Source of the DNA: Legionella sp. PC1000
GTDB lineage: Bacteria; Pseudomonadota; Gammaproteobacteria; Legionellales; Legionellaceae
DNA: 64,000 nt
Assembly (NCBI RefSeq): GCF_014109805.1
Contig: NZ_CP059400.1
Location: forward strand, 2,078,001 to 2,142,000
Direction: 5' to 3'
Numbering within the stretch: position 1 is the first letter of the stretch; the number at the start of each line of letters is the position of its first letter. A program made the translations under genes and the position numbers. Below the pieces are notes generated by a model. It was not told where the DNA came from, ran no database searches, and worked only from the letters and a program-made list of their open reading frames with translations. Of this stretch, positions 17,821 to 27,080 are shown piece after piece.

Positions 17821-19005
17821 CTATGAGCTCAAGAACTTGCGAAGCTCTAAGCAAAAAATATCAATTTCAGTTTCAGTATTGTAATAGTGTACTGAGGCAC
17901 GCACCAAAGCAGGTAAATTTCTTTTCGCCAGATCAAGTCGGGCATATTCTTGCAACGATACTGAAATATTAATGTGTTTGCTGGCTAAGTGTTTTTGAAT
18001 TTCATGTGGTTCTTTTGCCAAAGAGGTAAACGTGACGATACCGCATTGATGCGTACCCAAGTCATGTAATTTTATTGAATTAATGGTACACAAGTTTTGG
18101 CGTAGTTGAGTTGCCAAATAGTTGATGCGTTGCCAAATTAAAGGTAAGCCAAGTTCTAAAGCATATTCAATAGCAGTTCCAAGCCCAATTTTTGCTGCAA
18201 TATTTTGTTCCCATGTTTCAAATCGTAATGCATCAGGTCTTATTATATAGTCATTATCCGCCACCCACCGCGCAGAGTGTAAATCAATAAAGGGAGGATC
18301 GCAGCGTTCTAAAATTTCTTTTTTTGCATATAAAAAGCCAGTCCCTCTAGGACCACGCAAAAATTTTCGACCGGTTGCACATAGAAAATCACAGCCTATT
18401 TCCTGTACATTAACGGGTAGTTGTCCTAAAGATTGCGTAGTATCAAGAAGATAAGGAATGTGGTGGGCATTGGCTATTTTACCTACCTCTACGGCAGGAT
18501 TAATTAAACCTCCTTGCGTTGGTATGTGGGTTATGGCAATTAATTTGACATGATGATCTATTTTTCTTTTGAGATCTTCCAGATCCAGTTGGCCAGACGG
18601 GTCATTTTGAATTATTTCAATGGTAACCCCTGTATGCTTTGCCCGATGTAAAAAGGCTAAATAATTGCTTGCATATTCGGAAATGCACGTAAGTATTTTA
18701 TCTCCTGGATTAAATTTAAAACTGTAAAAAGCCATATCCCATGCCCGAGTTGCATTTTCAAGAAAAGCGATTTCTTCTGGCAGGCAATGAATCAAATGTG
18801 CGGCAGTTTCATAAAATTTCTGTGTTTTATCTAAAGCGTATTGCGCTGCTTCATACCCTCCAATTGCAGCTTCTAAATCAAGATGATTTTTCATTGCTTG
18901 GAGAACGGGTAGGGGAGGTAATGCGGCTCCTGCATTATTAAAATGCAAAACATGCTCGCATCCAGGAGTTTCATTTCTAATTTGCTCTATGTTCAATTGT
19001 TCCAT
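17821..19005 (-). CDS. Class V aminotransferase (cysteine desulfurase-like, PLP-dependent)
   Basis: A 394-residue PLP enzyme of the aminotransferase V family. The PLP lysine is in CATGRKFLRGPRGTGFLY (about residue 215); the preceding LLDTTQSLGQLPV carries the Asp and Gln that contact the cofactor. The N-terminus LHFNNAGAALPPLPV is typical of the isopenicillin-epimerase/ergothioneine-type subgroup rather than IscS, since no catalytic cysteine loop is seen near the C-terminus. It is the last gene of a run that follows pilD and a HAD phosphatase, 31 bases behind the latter. Substrate unknown. Confidence 0.88.
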   Translation of the reverse strand: MEQLNIEQIRNETPGCEHVLHFNNAGAALPPLPVLQAMKNHLDLEAAIGGYEAAQYALDKTQKFYETAAHLIHCLPEEIAFLENATRAWDMAFYSFKFNPGDKILTCISEYASNYLAFLHRAKHTGVTIEIIQNDPSGQLDLEDLKRKIDHHVKLIAITHIPTQGGLINPAVEVGKIANAHHIPYLLDTTQSLGQLPVNVQEIGCDFLCATGRKFLRGPRGTGFLYAKKEILERCDPPFIDLHSARWVADNDYIIRPDALRFETWEQNIAAKIGLGTAIEYALELGLPLIWQRINYLATQLRQNLCTINSIKLHDLGTHQCGIVTFTSLAKEPHEIQKHLASKHINISVSLQEYARLDLAKRNLPALVRASVHYYNTETEIDIFCLELRKFLSS

Positions 19006-19036
19006 TTTTTAACTCCATCTTTTTACTATTATGTGA

Positions 19037-19804
19037 TTAAGTCACCTCTTCACGTTTGTATGATTTTAAAAAATGGATGTATTCAGTTTTATAGCCTATG
19101 CAAGCAGGTAAATGGGCAACAGAGCTAATGCTGTATTTAATAGGAGTCTCTGAGGATACACCATTTAATGCTTGGGTATTAACAAAGCAGTAATCGATGC
19201 CAAAATCTCTTGCTCCATAACCGTCATTAATAATGGAGTCGCCTACCATTAACATCGAATGCTTCTCAATAGATTGTTTGCGCCTGTTCGAAATTTCCTG
19301 AACGGCAATATTAAAAATTTCTACATTGGGTTTTGCTACACCGACCTCATCAGAAACAATATAACAATCAAACCAATCATTTAACTGCAGCCGATGCTGT
19401 TTTTTTCCCTGAACTTCGACAAAACCATTAGTAATAATACCTAAAATATGTCCTTTTTGATGTAAAAACTCAATGGCGGTTTTCACATTAGGTATCCAAT
19501 GAGCATGGATACAAAGGTTGATATCGTACTCATTTGCTACCTCTTCCGCAGATGCAGTGCACGAAAGTTTTTGATTTAATTGCACAAATCGTAGCAATCT
19601 CACTTCGCTAGGCCTGAGTGTGTTTTCTTTAGCCCCAACGTGGCTCCATAGATGATTGTTAATTTCCTTATAAATCTGCTCAAAAATAGCGTATTCAATT
19701 GTGGAGTAAAATTTTTTATAAATATTTTTTAAACCCATCCGTTGGGAATAAGCAAAATCGATTAGCGTATCATCGAGGTCAAATAAAATAACTTGATAGG
19801 GCAT
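19037..19804 (-). CDS. HAD-family hydrolase (YjjG-like)
   Basis: A 255-residue phosphatase of the HAD superfamily, subclass IA. Motif I is FDLDDTLIDF (Asp9 and Asp11), motif II GIITNGF, motif III Lys in GVAKPNVEIF, and motif IV the MVGDSIINDGYGA acidic pair. The helical cap lies between residues 20 and 95. YjjG-like enzymes dephosphorylate nucleotides (house-cleaning), but the substrate here is open. It follows pilD by 21 bases on the same strand and may share its transcript. Confidence 0.9.
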   Translation of the reverse strand: MPYQVILFDLDDTLIDFAYSQRMGLKNIYKKFYSTIEYAIFEQIYKEINNHLWSHVGAKENTLRPSEVRLLRFVQLNQKLSCTASAEEVANEYDINLCIHAHWIPNVKTAIEFLHQKGHILGIITNGFVEVQGKKQHRLQLNDWFDCYIVSDEVGVAKPNVEIFNIAVQEISNRRKQSIEKHSMLMVGDSIINDGYGARDFGIDYCFVNTQALNGVSSETPIKYSISSVAHLPACIGYKTEYIHFLKSYKREEVT

Positions 19805-19825
19805 TTATGAGTCCCGTTGTTCAAT

Positions 19826-20686
19826 TTATATCCAAAAACGCAAGTACCAATTCACTATATAATGGCCCCAAAATAAAGAAATGAGTCCGCTTATGCATAA
19901 AAAAGGGCCGAAAGGAATCGTGGTATCTTTGGATTTATCGTGTAAACGTAAATACAATAGGCCAATAATTGTACCACTAATTGAAGAAAGAAGGAGAATT
20001 AATGGTAAAAATATCCAACCAAACCAAGCTCCAAATGCAGCAAACAATTTAAAATCGCCATTGCCCATACCAATTTTACCCGTGAATAAATAAAATATTT
20101 TAATAAACATCCATAATCCCATATAAGCTCCTGCAGCACTTAGTACCGCTTGAGGCAAAGGAGTGAACAGATTTTCGGTATTTGCAATAAGGCCTATCCA
20201 TAATAAACTTAAAGTGAGGCAGTCAGGTAAAATTTGATGATCTAAGTCAATGAAAATTAAGCAAATTAAAATCCAAATCGCAATCAACGCAAAAATCAAT
20301 TGTACCGTGAAACCAAAATGCCAACTCGCATATAATGACAGGAGCATTGTGATTAATTCAATTAAAGGATAGCGAATAGAAATAGGGGCTTTGCATTGGT
20401 AGCAGCGTCCACGTAAAAACAAATAACTTAAAATTGGAATATTTTGCCAAGCCTTAACTGTTGTGTTACACGATGGGCAAAATGATCTTGGAAAAAATAA
20501 ATTAATTGGTTGTTGCGTGTCTTCCTTGATTCCAATCAAATCATTGTATTGCTGCTTCCATTCTCCTTCCAACATAATAGGCAGGCGGTAAATAATAACA
20601 TTAAGTAAACTGCCCACCGCAAGCGAAAATAGAGCGATTGCAGTGTACATAAACCAAATATGATTCGTGATGAGGTCGTTTATCAT
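19826..20686 (-). CDS. pilD: Prepilin peptidase / N-methyltransferase PilD
   Basis: Inner-membrane bifunctional enzyme that cleaves and N-methylates type IV prepilins and type II secretion pseudopilins. The sequence shows the two zinc-binding Cys pairs CPSC (about residue 72) and CYQC (about 98), several membrane helices, and the aspartyl protease signatures FIDLDHQILPD and GMGNGDFKLFAAFGAW, the latter carrying the GxGD-type Asp. It is 286 residues, normal for PilD. The gene follows pilC by 29 bases, completing pilBCD. In Legionella PilD is needed for both pili and type II export, for example of endoglucanases such as the one at 29.6 kb here. Confidence 0.97.
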   Translation of the reverse strand: MINDLITNHIWFMYTAIALFSLAVGSLLNVIIYRLPIMLEGEWKQQYNDLIGIKEDTQQPINLFFPRSFCPSCNTTVKAWQNIPILSYLFLRGRCYQCKAPISIRYPLIELITMLLSLYASWHFGFTVQLIFALIAIWILICLIFIDLDHQILPDCLTLSLLWIGLIANTENLFTPLPQAVLSAAGAYMGLWMFIKIFYLFTGKIGMGNGDFKLFAAFGAWFGWIFLPLILLLSSISGTIIGLLYLRLHDKSKDTTIPFGPFLCISGLISLFWGHYIVNWYLRFWI

Positions 20687-20715
20687 TCAATGATCCTGCT
20701 GAAAAATGTAAGTAT

Positions 20716-21936
20716 TTATATTGCCGTTCCCAGTTTAAAGATAGGCAGATACATTGCAACGACAAGTCCGCCTACCAAGATACCTAAAATACTCATAATA
20801 ACAGGTTCTAATAAACTGCTGAGTGAGTCGACTGCGTTATCAACATCTTCTTCATAAAAATCAGCAACCTTACTTAACATTTTCTCTAATGAACCTGATT
20901 CCTCACCAATTGAAACCATCTGGACCACCATATTTGGAAATAATTGGGTATTCTCCATCGCCTTATTCATTTGTTGACCTGTAGATACCTCTTCCCTAAT
21001 TGTGTCAGTGGCTTTAGCAAAAATAATGTTTCCTGTAGCGCCTGCTACAGATTTAAGTGCCTCAACTAGAGGCAAGCCAGCAGCAAAAGTAATTGATAGC
21101 GTCCTTGCAAAACGAGCGATCGCAGCTTTCTCAATAATAGGACCTATTACAGGTAGTTTTAACAACGTTTTATCAACACTTTGCGCAAATTGAGGCGAGT
21201 GTTTTAATGCATAAATAAACGCATATATACCACCAGCCAAGGCTCCAAAAATTAAATACCAATAGGATTGGACAAATTTTGACATACTCACAACTGCTTG
21301 AGTCATAGCAGGCAACTCCGCGCCAAAGCCCTTAAATAAAGACTCAAATTGTGGGACAACGAACATAAGTAAGCCAATTGTAACGATGAAAGCAACAACC
21401 ATTACCGCCATAGGATAGGTTAAAGCTTTTTTAATTTTCTTTTTTATTGTTTCTATTTTTTCTTTATACGTAGCGATCTTATCCAACATAATATCAAGAG
21501 AGCCTGATTTTTCACCAGCTTCCACTAAATTGCAGAATAAATCATTAAAATGTGCAGGATATTTCTTCAGTGCCTCAGAAAGTGTTAATCCTGTTTCAAC
21601 ATCACTTTTAATATGTTCAATTAATTCTTTAAACCGTTTATTCGATTGTCCTTTCGCAACGATATCAAAGGATTGCACTAAAGGTATCCCAGATTCAATC
21701 ATTGTCGCTAATTGACGACTAAATACCGTAATATCTCCAGACTTCACTTTTTTGCTCTTTAAACTGACAAGAGGTGCACGTTTTTTAGCAATTTTATTAA
21801 CGGTAATTCCTTGTCTGCGCAACTCAACTTTAGCTAAAGCAAGACTTCTGGCTTCAATATCCCCATTTATTTTTTGAGCCGCTTTATTAACGCCTGTGTA
21901 ATGAAAGGTTAAAGTAGTATTGGCATTTTTTTTCAT
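20716..21936 (-). CDS. pilC: Type IV pilus inner-membrane platform protein PilC
   Basis: A GspF/PilC-family platform protein, 406 residues from the ATG at 21936. A TTG at 21954 that overlaps the end of pilB is an alternative start. Two repeated GspF domains: residues about 68-190 (FSRQLATMIESGIPLVQSF in part, AGEKSGSLD) and about 270-395 (FARTLSITFAAGLPLVEAL in part, GEESGSLEKML). Three membrane helices near 165-190, 215-235 and 375-400. It transmits motion from the PilB ATPase to pilin assembly. Middle gene of pilBCD. Confidence 0.96.
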   Translation of the reverse strand: MKKNANTTLTFHYTGVNKAAQKINGDIEARSLALAKVELRRQGITVNKIAKKRAPLVSLKSKKVKSGDITVFSRQLATMIESGIPLVQSFDIVAKGQSNKRFKELIEHIKSDVETGLTLSEALKKYPAHFNDLFCNLVEAGEKSGSLDIMLDKIATYKEKIETIKKKIKKALTYPMAVMVVAFIVTIGLLMFVVPQFESLFKGFGAELPAMTQAVVSMSKFVQSYWYLIFGALAGGIYAFIYALKHSPQFAQSVDKTLLKLPVIGPIIEKAAIARFARTLSITFAAGLPLVEALKSVAGATGNIIFAKATDTIREEVSTGQQMNKAMENTQLFPNMVVQMVSIGEESGSLEKMLSKVADFYEEDVDNAVDSLSSLLEPVIMSILGILVGGLVVAMYLPIFKLGTAI

Positions 21937-21946
21937 TTTTTCGTGG

Positions 21947-23674
21947 TTAATCAACGGTTACCCGATTGACTTCCTCTATAGTGGTAATGCCTTGTTTCAC
22001 TTTCTCAAGCCCCGATTGATAAATAGTAATCATTCCTTCTTCTTTGGCAATTCTTAATATATCCAAAGAATTTCCTCCCGACATGATGATTTGACCCAGT
22101 TTTTTAGTCATAGGCAATACCTCAAACAATCCTATTCTCCCACGGTATCCATTGGTACACTTGGCGCATCCTCCAGCTTTATATAATTTAATTTCCTTTA
22201 AATCAGCTTCTGCAAAGCCTAATTCCAACAAACCCGGTTTGTTGAAATCATCTCTTAAGACTTTACAATGTTCACATAGTTTTCGGGCTAAGCGTTGTGC
22301 GATAATAAGCGTTACTGAGCTTGCGACATTAAAGGTTGCGAGTCCCATATTGACCAAACGGTTTAATGTATCAGCAGCGCTATTCGTATGTAACGTTGAG
22401 AGTACCAAATGTCCTGTTTGTGCGGCTTTAACTGCTATTTCAGCTGTTTCCAAATCACGTATTTCCCCAACCATTATGATGTCAGGGTCTTGCCGTAAAA
22501 ATGACCGTAATGCATTGGAAAAAGTGAGTCCCGCTTTGGGATTGATATTAACCTGATTGATTCCTGGTACTTTAATTTCAACAGGGTCTTCAGCAGTGGA
22601 AATATTTACTTCTTTAGTATTGAGGATATTCAATGCAGTGTATAAGGTCACGGTTTTACCACTGCCTGTTGGTCCAGTGACCAGGATCATTCCTTGGGGA
22701 CGTTCAATTGCATGGACAAATTGTTCTTTTTGAAGTGAACTGAAACCTAAGGCTTCAATACCCAATTTTGCTGAACCTGGATCTAATATCCGCATCACGA
22801 CTTTTTCACCTGAAGTAGTAGGGCAGGTGCTTACACGAAAATCAATGGATCGGGTTTTGGATATTTTCATCTTAAAACCACCATCTTGTGGAATTCGTCT
22901 TTCTGAAATATCCAGACTGGACATGATTTTTATTCGTGCGGTAATGCGTGTGGATAAGCTTCCAGGAGGCGTTGCGATTTCATGCAAAATACCATCTTGT
23001 CGATACCGTATACGATATTCTTTTTCATAGGGTTCAAAATGGATGTCTGAAGCTCCTTGTTTAATCGCATCAAGAAGTATTTTATTAACGAATTTAACTA
23101 TAGGAGCATCTTCTGTTATTGAGGGAGCAATACTTGTTTCATGGTCTTCTTCCTCATTAATAATAATTCCATCAAATTCAGTAGTATCCCCAACAAATTC
23201 AGATAAGCCCTGAGTTTCTTGTACTGTAAGTAAATGATCAATTAATGTGCTAAGTTTATCTGCTTCAACTATAATTGCATGGGTATTGAGTCCGGTATGG
23301 AATTGGATTTCTTTTAAAGAAGCTTGTTTGCTTGGGTCTTCTGTTGCAAGATATAAATTATTTCCACGATAAAATAAAGGAACCATGGAGTGGCGACGAA
23401 TTAGCTTTTCATTGACCAAATTGATAGGTATGGAATCGATATCAATACAGTCCAAATCAAGCATAGGAACGCCGAAATTATGTGCTGCTGTAAATGCAAT
23501 TTGTGTGGCTGATAAAATGTTATTTTTGACAAGGTATTGAACTAAGGATATTTTTTCCGCGGAAGCATTCTTGCAGAATTCAAGCGCCTCTGTTTTATCC
23601 AAAAGCTTTTCAAGAACAAACAACTGTCCTATCCCATGTAATTTGAATTCATTGCTTCCTAACATAAGTTCCAA
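21947..23674 (-). CDS. pilB: Type IV pilus assembly ATPase PilB
   Basis: Hexameric GspE/PilB ATPase for pilus extension, 575 residues. An N-terminal MshEN domain (about 10-160) is followed by the ATPase core. Walker A is GPTGSGKTVTLY (about residue 330), the Asp box RQDPDIIMVGEIRD and the His box AQTGHLVLSTLHTNSA follow. A zinc-binding tetracysteine region is visible: CEHC and CAKCTNGYRGR. It is the first gene of pilBCD; the 240-base AT-rich region upstream probably carries the operon promoter. Highly conserved and confidently identified. Confidence 0.97.
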   Translation of the reverse strand: MELMLGSNEFKLHGIGQLFVLEKLLDKTEALEFCKNASAEKISLVQYLVKNNILSATQIAFTAAHNFGVPMLDLDCIDIDSIPINLVNEKLIRRHSMVPLFYRGNNLYLATEDPSKQASLKEIQFHTGLNTHAIIVEADKLSTLIDHLLTVQETQGLSEFVGDTTEFDGIIINEEEDHETSIAPSITEDAPIVKFVNKILLDAIKQGASDIHFEPYEKEYRIRYRQDGILHEIATPPGSLSTRITARIKIMSSLDISERRIPQDGGFKMKISKTRSIDFRVSTCPTTSGEKVVMRILDPGSAKLGIEALGFSSLQKEQFVHAIERPQGMILVTGPTGSGKTVTLYTALNILNTKEVNISTAEDPVEIKVPGINQVNINPKAGLTFSNALRSFLRQDPDIIMVGEIRDLETAEIAVKAAQTGHLVLSTLHTNSAADTLNRLVNMGLATFNVASSVTLIIAQRLARKLCEHCKVLRDDFNKPGLLELGFAEADLKEIKLYKAGGCAKCTNGYRGRIGLFEVLPMTKKLGQIIMSGGNSLDILRIAKEEGMITIYQSGLEKVKQGITTIEEVNRVTVD

Positions 23675-23918
23675 TCAGCTTTTGAGCATAATAGTAACTA
23701 TAGTTAATCTAATGCATAAAATCACGTGTTTTATGCACATCAGAATTTCTATCGTGTTATTTTTTCATTTTAGACCGAAGGGGTTTATGTAATACAATGA
23801 TCTCAAATTCTTTTATTTAGAAATTCTAAGCTATTTAAACTCAAAAAATGGATTGTATGTATGTGAAACTCGTTGTATTGTAGTTTAATTCAGGATTAAC
23901 TATTTTAAAGGTATTATT

Positions 23919-24710
23919 TTGTTGATTGAACGGCAATTAAAACAATATCGCGCCCTGAATAAATGGTTTCAATCGCCCCTGGGGCTTTTTGCTGCGCATG
24001 AATTTTTAGTTAATCTTGAACTTGAAAGCAAGAATCTACATGGCAAGACACTGCTGCAATTAGGTAATTGCGGTGATAATATTTGGTTAAAAAAATTTAA
24101 TTATGTCCATAAATGGATTGCATCTCCTTTTTCTTTAGCCAATAAAATTCACATTAAATGTGCTTTAAACCAACTTCCACTGGATCGCAACAGTGTGGAT
24201 TGTATTGTAGCCCCCCTCACATTGGAACCTTTTGCTAACAGTTTTAGTTTGATTGACGAGATCGATCGCGTTCTTAATCCCATGGGTTTTGTTATTTTGT
24301 TAAGCATTAATCCCTGGAGTCTTTGGGGAGGAGCAATGAAAATCGGGCTGTTGCATTGCTATAGTGATCAAAAGGTTAAAATGCGTACTCCCTTCAATTT
24401 AAATCGAATCTTTTTGCAAAGAGGTTATAGACAGCATTCTCTTAGCAGTTTTTGCTATATACCTCCAGTAAATAATTCATCATTAATTAAAAAATTTACT
24501 TTTCTGGATGAAATAGGCAAGATGCTTTGGCCTTTTCCTTCTGGTTTTTACTGTTACATTGCCCAAAAGTATCAAATTATAGAACCCAACCTGAACATTA
24601 ACCCCGATGAGTCAATAAAAGATTATGAAGCGCCATTGCAACCGGTTATTTTTTCTTCTCAAAGCCATGAACTGCATTCATCCGATAAAATAAAAAATAA
24701 TAGATATTAG
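23919..24710 (+). CDS. SAM-dependent methyltransferase (class I, divergent)
   Basis: A 263-residue protein with a methyltransferase_11-like core. The SAM strand is KTLLQLGNCGDNIWLKKF (the usual DLGxGxG is reduced to QLGNCGD), followed by LPLDRNSVDCIVAPLTLE and the EIDRVLNPMGFVILLSIN motif. The pattern matches the methyltransferases commonly found near gloB/rnhA in Gammaproteobacteria. The start is TTG at 23919, or the adjacent TTG at 23922; no ATG fits. The target is unknown. It is divergent from pilB. Confidence 0.8.
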   Translation: MLIERQLKQYRALNKWFQSPLGLFAAHEFLVNLELESKNLHGKTLLQLGNCGDNIWLKKFNYVHKWIASPFSLANKIHIKCALNQLPLDRNSVDCIVAPLTLEPFANSFSLIDEIDRVLNPMGFVILLSINPWSLWGGAMKIGLLHCYSDQKVKMRTPFNLNRIFLQRGYRQHSLSSFCYIPPVNNSSLIKKFTFLDEIGKMLWPFPSGFYCYIAQKYQIIEPNLNINPDESIKDYEAPLQPVIFSSQSHELHSSDKIKNNRY

Positions 24711-24734
24711 GGTTTGTCTTCAATTCACTAGTTT

Positions 24735-24768
24735 GAGTCAATCTCGCCTGATTTTCGAGTACCGAAGT
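24735..24768 (+). repeat. Dispersed short repeat, copy 1
   Basis: The 18-base string GCCTGATTTTCGAGTACC (24746-24763), followed after one base by AAG and preceded by GAGTCAA, recurs at 36955-36988. Both copies lie just downstream of plus-strand genes. Confidence 0.55.
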
Positions 24769-24810
24769 AGAGGAGCACATCAAATCAGGATGTTTTCCCC
24801 ACGATTGTTC

Positions 24811-25392
24811 TTACTGATCCTTGGGTTTGAATGTCATATCAAATGGATTAGGGCTTTTAACTTCTGTTAACGAGGGAGATTCTATTTCAACAGTAGCTGA
24901 TGATCGGGTTCGTTCGGTAACGGTTTTATCAAAGCCGGCTAAGCCATCCATTAAGGCTTTTTGGCTTGGGCTGCCGAATTGTTCTTGATTCATATCTTCT
25001 TTTATGGTGTTACCAATCGCTTTTTGGCTTCCTTCATAAAGCTGACCATTCCCCGGAGAAAATACATAGTCGTCTTTAGGTGTAAAAATAATATCGCTCA
25101 CAAATGAAGAACTAATAGGTGTCATTCCGCCACAACAAAATTGTTTACAGTTCATCGCTTCCTGTTCATAAAATTGCTCTTTTTGTTTTTTACTCACAAA
25201 AGAAAGAATAGGTGGGAATTCCATGAGCAAGGCTTCACGTTGCTTTTTAAGCGATTCATCATTTTCTTTATCAAGACATTCTGACCTAAAGCGATTAACT
25301 AATGGAGATTCTTGCAAACCGGGAACCAGATTTTGAAAAAAAATCATTTTACCTAATTGGATAGGAGCTTGTTCCTGTTTATTTTGTGACAT
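24811..25392 (-). CDS. Hypothetical protein, 193 residues, cysteine cluster
   Basis: I do not recognise this protein. From the ATG at 25392 (a GAGG ribosome site lies upstream) it has 193 residues, no signal peptide and no membrane segment. The features seen are a lysine/glutamine-rich helical first third, a cysteine group MNCKQFCCGGM near residue 88 and a Ser/Thr-rich, probably disordered C-terminal third ending FDMTFKPKDQ. It stands alone between a methyltransferase gene and a divergent DUF1820-like gene. It might be a Legionella-specific secreted protein, but nothing direct shows that. Confidence 0.65.
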   Translation of the reverse strand: MSQNKQEQAPIQLGKMIFFQNLVPGLQESPLVNRFRSECLDKENDESLKKQREALLMEFPPILSFVSKKQKEQFYEQEAMNCKQFCCGGMTPISSSFVSDIIFTPKDDYVFSPGNGQLYEGSQKAIGNTIKEDMNQEQFGSPSQKALMDGLAGFDKTVTERTRSSATVEIESPSLTEVKSPNPFDMTFKPKDQ

Positions 25393-25572
25393 GATACATT
25401 TCCTCATTAACTAAATTTGAACAGGGTATGAATACCAACAAACCCTAATAGTTTAAAGATTAGCATTTATGACATGAAATGCGAGTTATAAAGCAATTCA
25501 TACCAATTTAATTTGAATAGATACCCATTGTTTTTGTATACTTTGTTTCGCCATAAGAACAGGTTTAATTTT

Positions 25573-25899
25573 ATGAATAAAAAAACGATATTCAGAATCA
25601 CTTTTGCCAATCAAGAAGCAATTTATGAGATTTATGCACGTTCTGTCAAAGAAAGTGATATTTTTGGATTTCTCGAAGTTGAAGAACTGGTGTTTGGTGA
25701 GCAAACTGCATTGGTTGTAGATCCCTCTGAAGAGCGATTAAAGCTTGAGTTTAATGGAGTAAAGCGGACATTTATTCCCATGCATTCAATATACCGTATT
25801 GATGAAGTCACAAAACAAGGAACAGCTAAAGTAAAAGATAATCCGGGCTATGGAAGTAAAGTTAGTCCTTTTCCTGGAACAGGAAAAATAAAAGATTAA
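25573..25899 (+). CDS. DUF1820 family protein
   Basis: A 108-residue conserved Gammaproteobacterial protein. The segments FRITFANQEAIYEIYARSV, FGFLEVEELVFGE and VKRTFIPMHSIYRIDEV are typical of DUF1820. The tail VSPFPGTGKIKD is low-complexity and probably flexible. The start at 25573 (MNKKTIF) is preferred to an upstream ATG at 25513, as family members begin here. Function unknown. It lies 45 bases before the purine phosphoribosyltransferase gene and may be transcribed with it. Confidence 0.88.
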   Translation: MNKKTIFRITFANQEAIYEIYARSVKESDIFGFLEVEELVFGEQTALVVDPSEERLKLEFNGVKRTFIPMHSIYRIDEVTKQGTAKVKDNPGYGSKVSPFPGTGKIKD

Positions 25900-25944
25900 A
25901 TGAATGTTCCCCTATAACCCACTCCTTAGTCCCGAGGATTTACA

Positions 25945-26505
25945 ATGACTATTCCAGATAAAATCAAAGAAGTTTACGAAAAATCAACTTGCTTGTTTAC
26001 TACTAATGAAGTTGAAGCCGCTCTTGATCGAATGGCAATTAATATACATAAGGAATTGCAAGATCAAAATCCAGTACTTGTCTGTGTAATGGTAGGGGGC
26101 TTAGTCCTTCTAGGTAATTTACTACCCCGCTTGGACTTTCCATTGGAAGTAGACTATGTCCACGCAACTCGTTATCGAGGTGATATCACAGGTGGAGAGA
26201 TTGTTTGGAAAGTGAAGCCGTCAGCTAATTTGAAAGGAAGAACGGTTCTTGTTGTCGATGATATCCTGGATGGAGGTGTTACATTGGCAGCTATTATTGA
26301 TGCTATGAAAACTTTGGGAGCAGAAAAGGTATACAGCGCTGTTTTGGTTGATAAATATCGAAAACGTGTTCCTAACGGATTGCGGAAAGCTGATTTTGTA
26401 GGTTTACAAGTAGAAGATCATTATATATTTGGTTATGGAATGGACTACAACGAATATTTAAGAAATGCACCAGGTATTTTTGTGGTGCATCCTGAGCATG
26501 AATAG
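25945..26505 (+). CDS. hpt: Hypoxanthine-guanine phosphoribosyltransferase
   Basis: A 186-residue type I phosphoribosyltransferase for purine salvage: hypoxanthine or guanine plus PRPP to IMP or GMP. The PRPP-binding signature [17 protein letters not shown] (about residues 107-123) is diagnostic, and the preceding [11 protein letters not shown] corresponds to the flexible loop. The C-terminal [22 protein letters not shown] carries the purine-binding aromatic and the GYGMD metal/PRPP loop of the Hpt subgroup. A GAGG ribosome site lies just before the ATG. Cytosolic. Confidence 0.92.
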   Translation: MTIPDKIKEVYEKSTCLFTTNEVEAALDRMAINIHKELQDQNPVLVCVMVGGLVLLGNLLPRLDFPLEVDYVHATRYRGDITGGEIVWKVKPSANLKGRTVLVVDDILDGGVTLAAIIDAMKTLGAEKVYSAVLVDKYRKRVPNGLRKADFVGLQVEDHYIFGYGMDYNEYLRNAPGIFVVHPEHE

Positions 26506-26532
26506 TACAGTTATTTTTATTTATCCCCACCG

Positions 26533-26563
26533 CCTACGTGCCGCGACTTGTTCGCGGCATCCA
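26533..26563 (-). repeat. REP-like dispersed palindromic repeat (copy B, inverted)
   Basis: Reads on the minus strand as TGGATGCCGCGAACAAGTCG followed by CGGCACGTAGG. It is the inverted partner of the copy at 26983-27015; together they bracket the decayed GIY-YIG gene. Confidence 0.75.
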
Positions 26564-26706
26564 TGAGATGGTCAAAGTTAAAAATAAACCTAAGATATTA
26601 CTCTAATCTATGCCATGTTCCTATATTTGGCTGCCTATGTAATCAGCGCAACTTAAGTGATATCATCATATTGAGTCCAATATGCTACTCAAAACAAGGA
26701 AGCGAG

Positions 26707-26955
26707 ATGAAATCATTTTACATCTATATTATGGCAAGTTGGCAGAATGGTACACTATATGCCGGTTCAGCTTCAGATTTAATTTAACATAATTCCAGGA
26801 TTTACAGCCAAGTATTACATAAATTGGTTTATTATATGGAGTTCATGAAACCTATGTAGAAGCTGCTCAGCGTGAAAAACTTTTCCAAAATTGTTGCAGG
26901 CAGTAGAAGTTAAATTTGATTGGGGATCTTAATCCAGAATGGGTGATCTATATGA
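26707..26955 (+). pseudogene. Decayed GIY-YIG endonuclease-like gene (UPF0213 type)
   Basis: Starts with MKSFYIYIMASWQNGTLYAG, the Y-I-Y/Y-A-G form of the GIY-YIG motif, behind an AAGGAAGCGAG ribosome site. After 26 codons a TAA stop occurs. The rest survives in pieces in different frames: GFTAKYY, then KLVYYMEF, then HETYVEAAQREKLFQ, then KLNLIGDLNPEW, which are the successive conserved blocks of small GIY-YIG proteins. At least three frameshifts and one further in-frame TAG are present. No function remains. It sits between two REP-like repeats in opposite orientation. Confidence 0.85.
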
Positions 26956-26982
26956 AGAGATTTGCCGTTGAGTAAGAGAGGC

Positions 26983-27015
26983 TGGATGCCGCGAACACAA
27001 GTCGCGCCACGTAGG
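26983..27015 (+). repeat. REP-like dispersed palindromic repeat (copy C)
   Basis: Reads TGGATGCCGCGAACACAAGT then CGCGCCACGTAGG. It is inverted relative to the copy at 26533-26563, with about 420 bases between them, and differs from it by a few bases including a 2-base insertion. Confidence 0.75.
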
Positions 27016-27080
27016 ATGGGGATGAAATTGTCAACACGATGAAATGGATTTGATTTTGATGAGTATGCAAGGAGCTTAGA

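Noticed and set aside
25498..25704. Minus-strand open frame opposite the DUF1820 gene
   Set aside because: The plus-strand frame matches a conserved family; the other strand shows only a chance frame.
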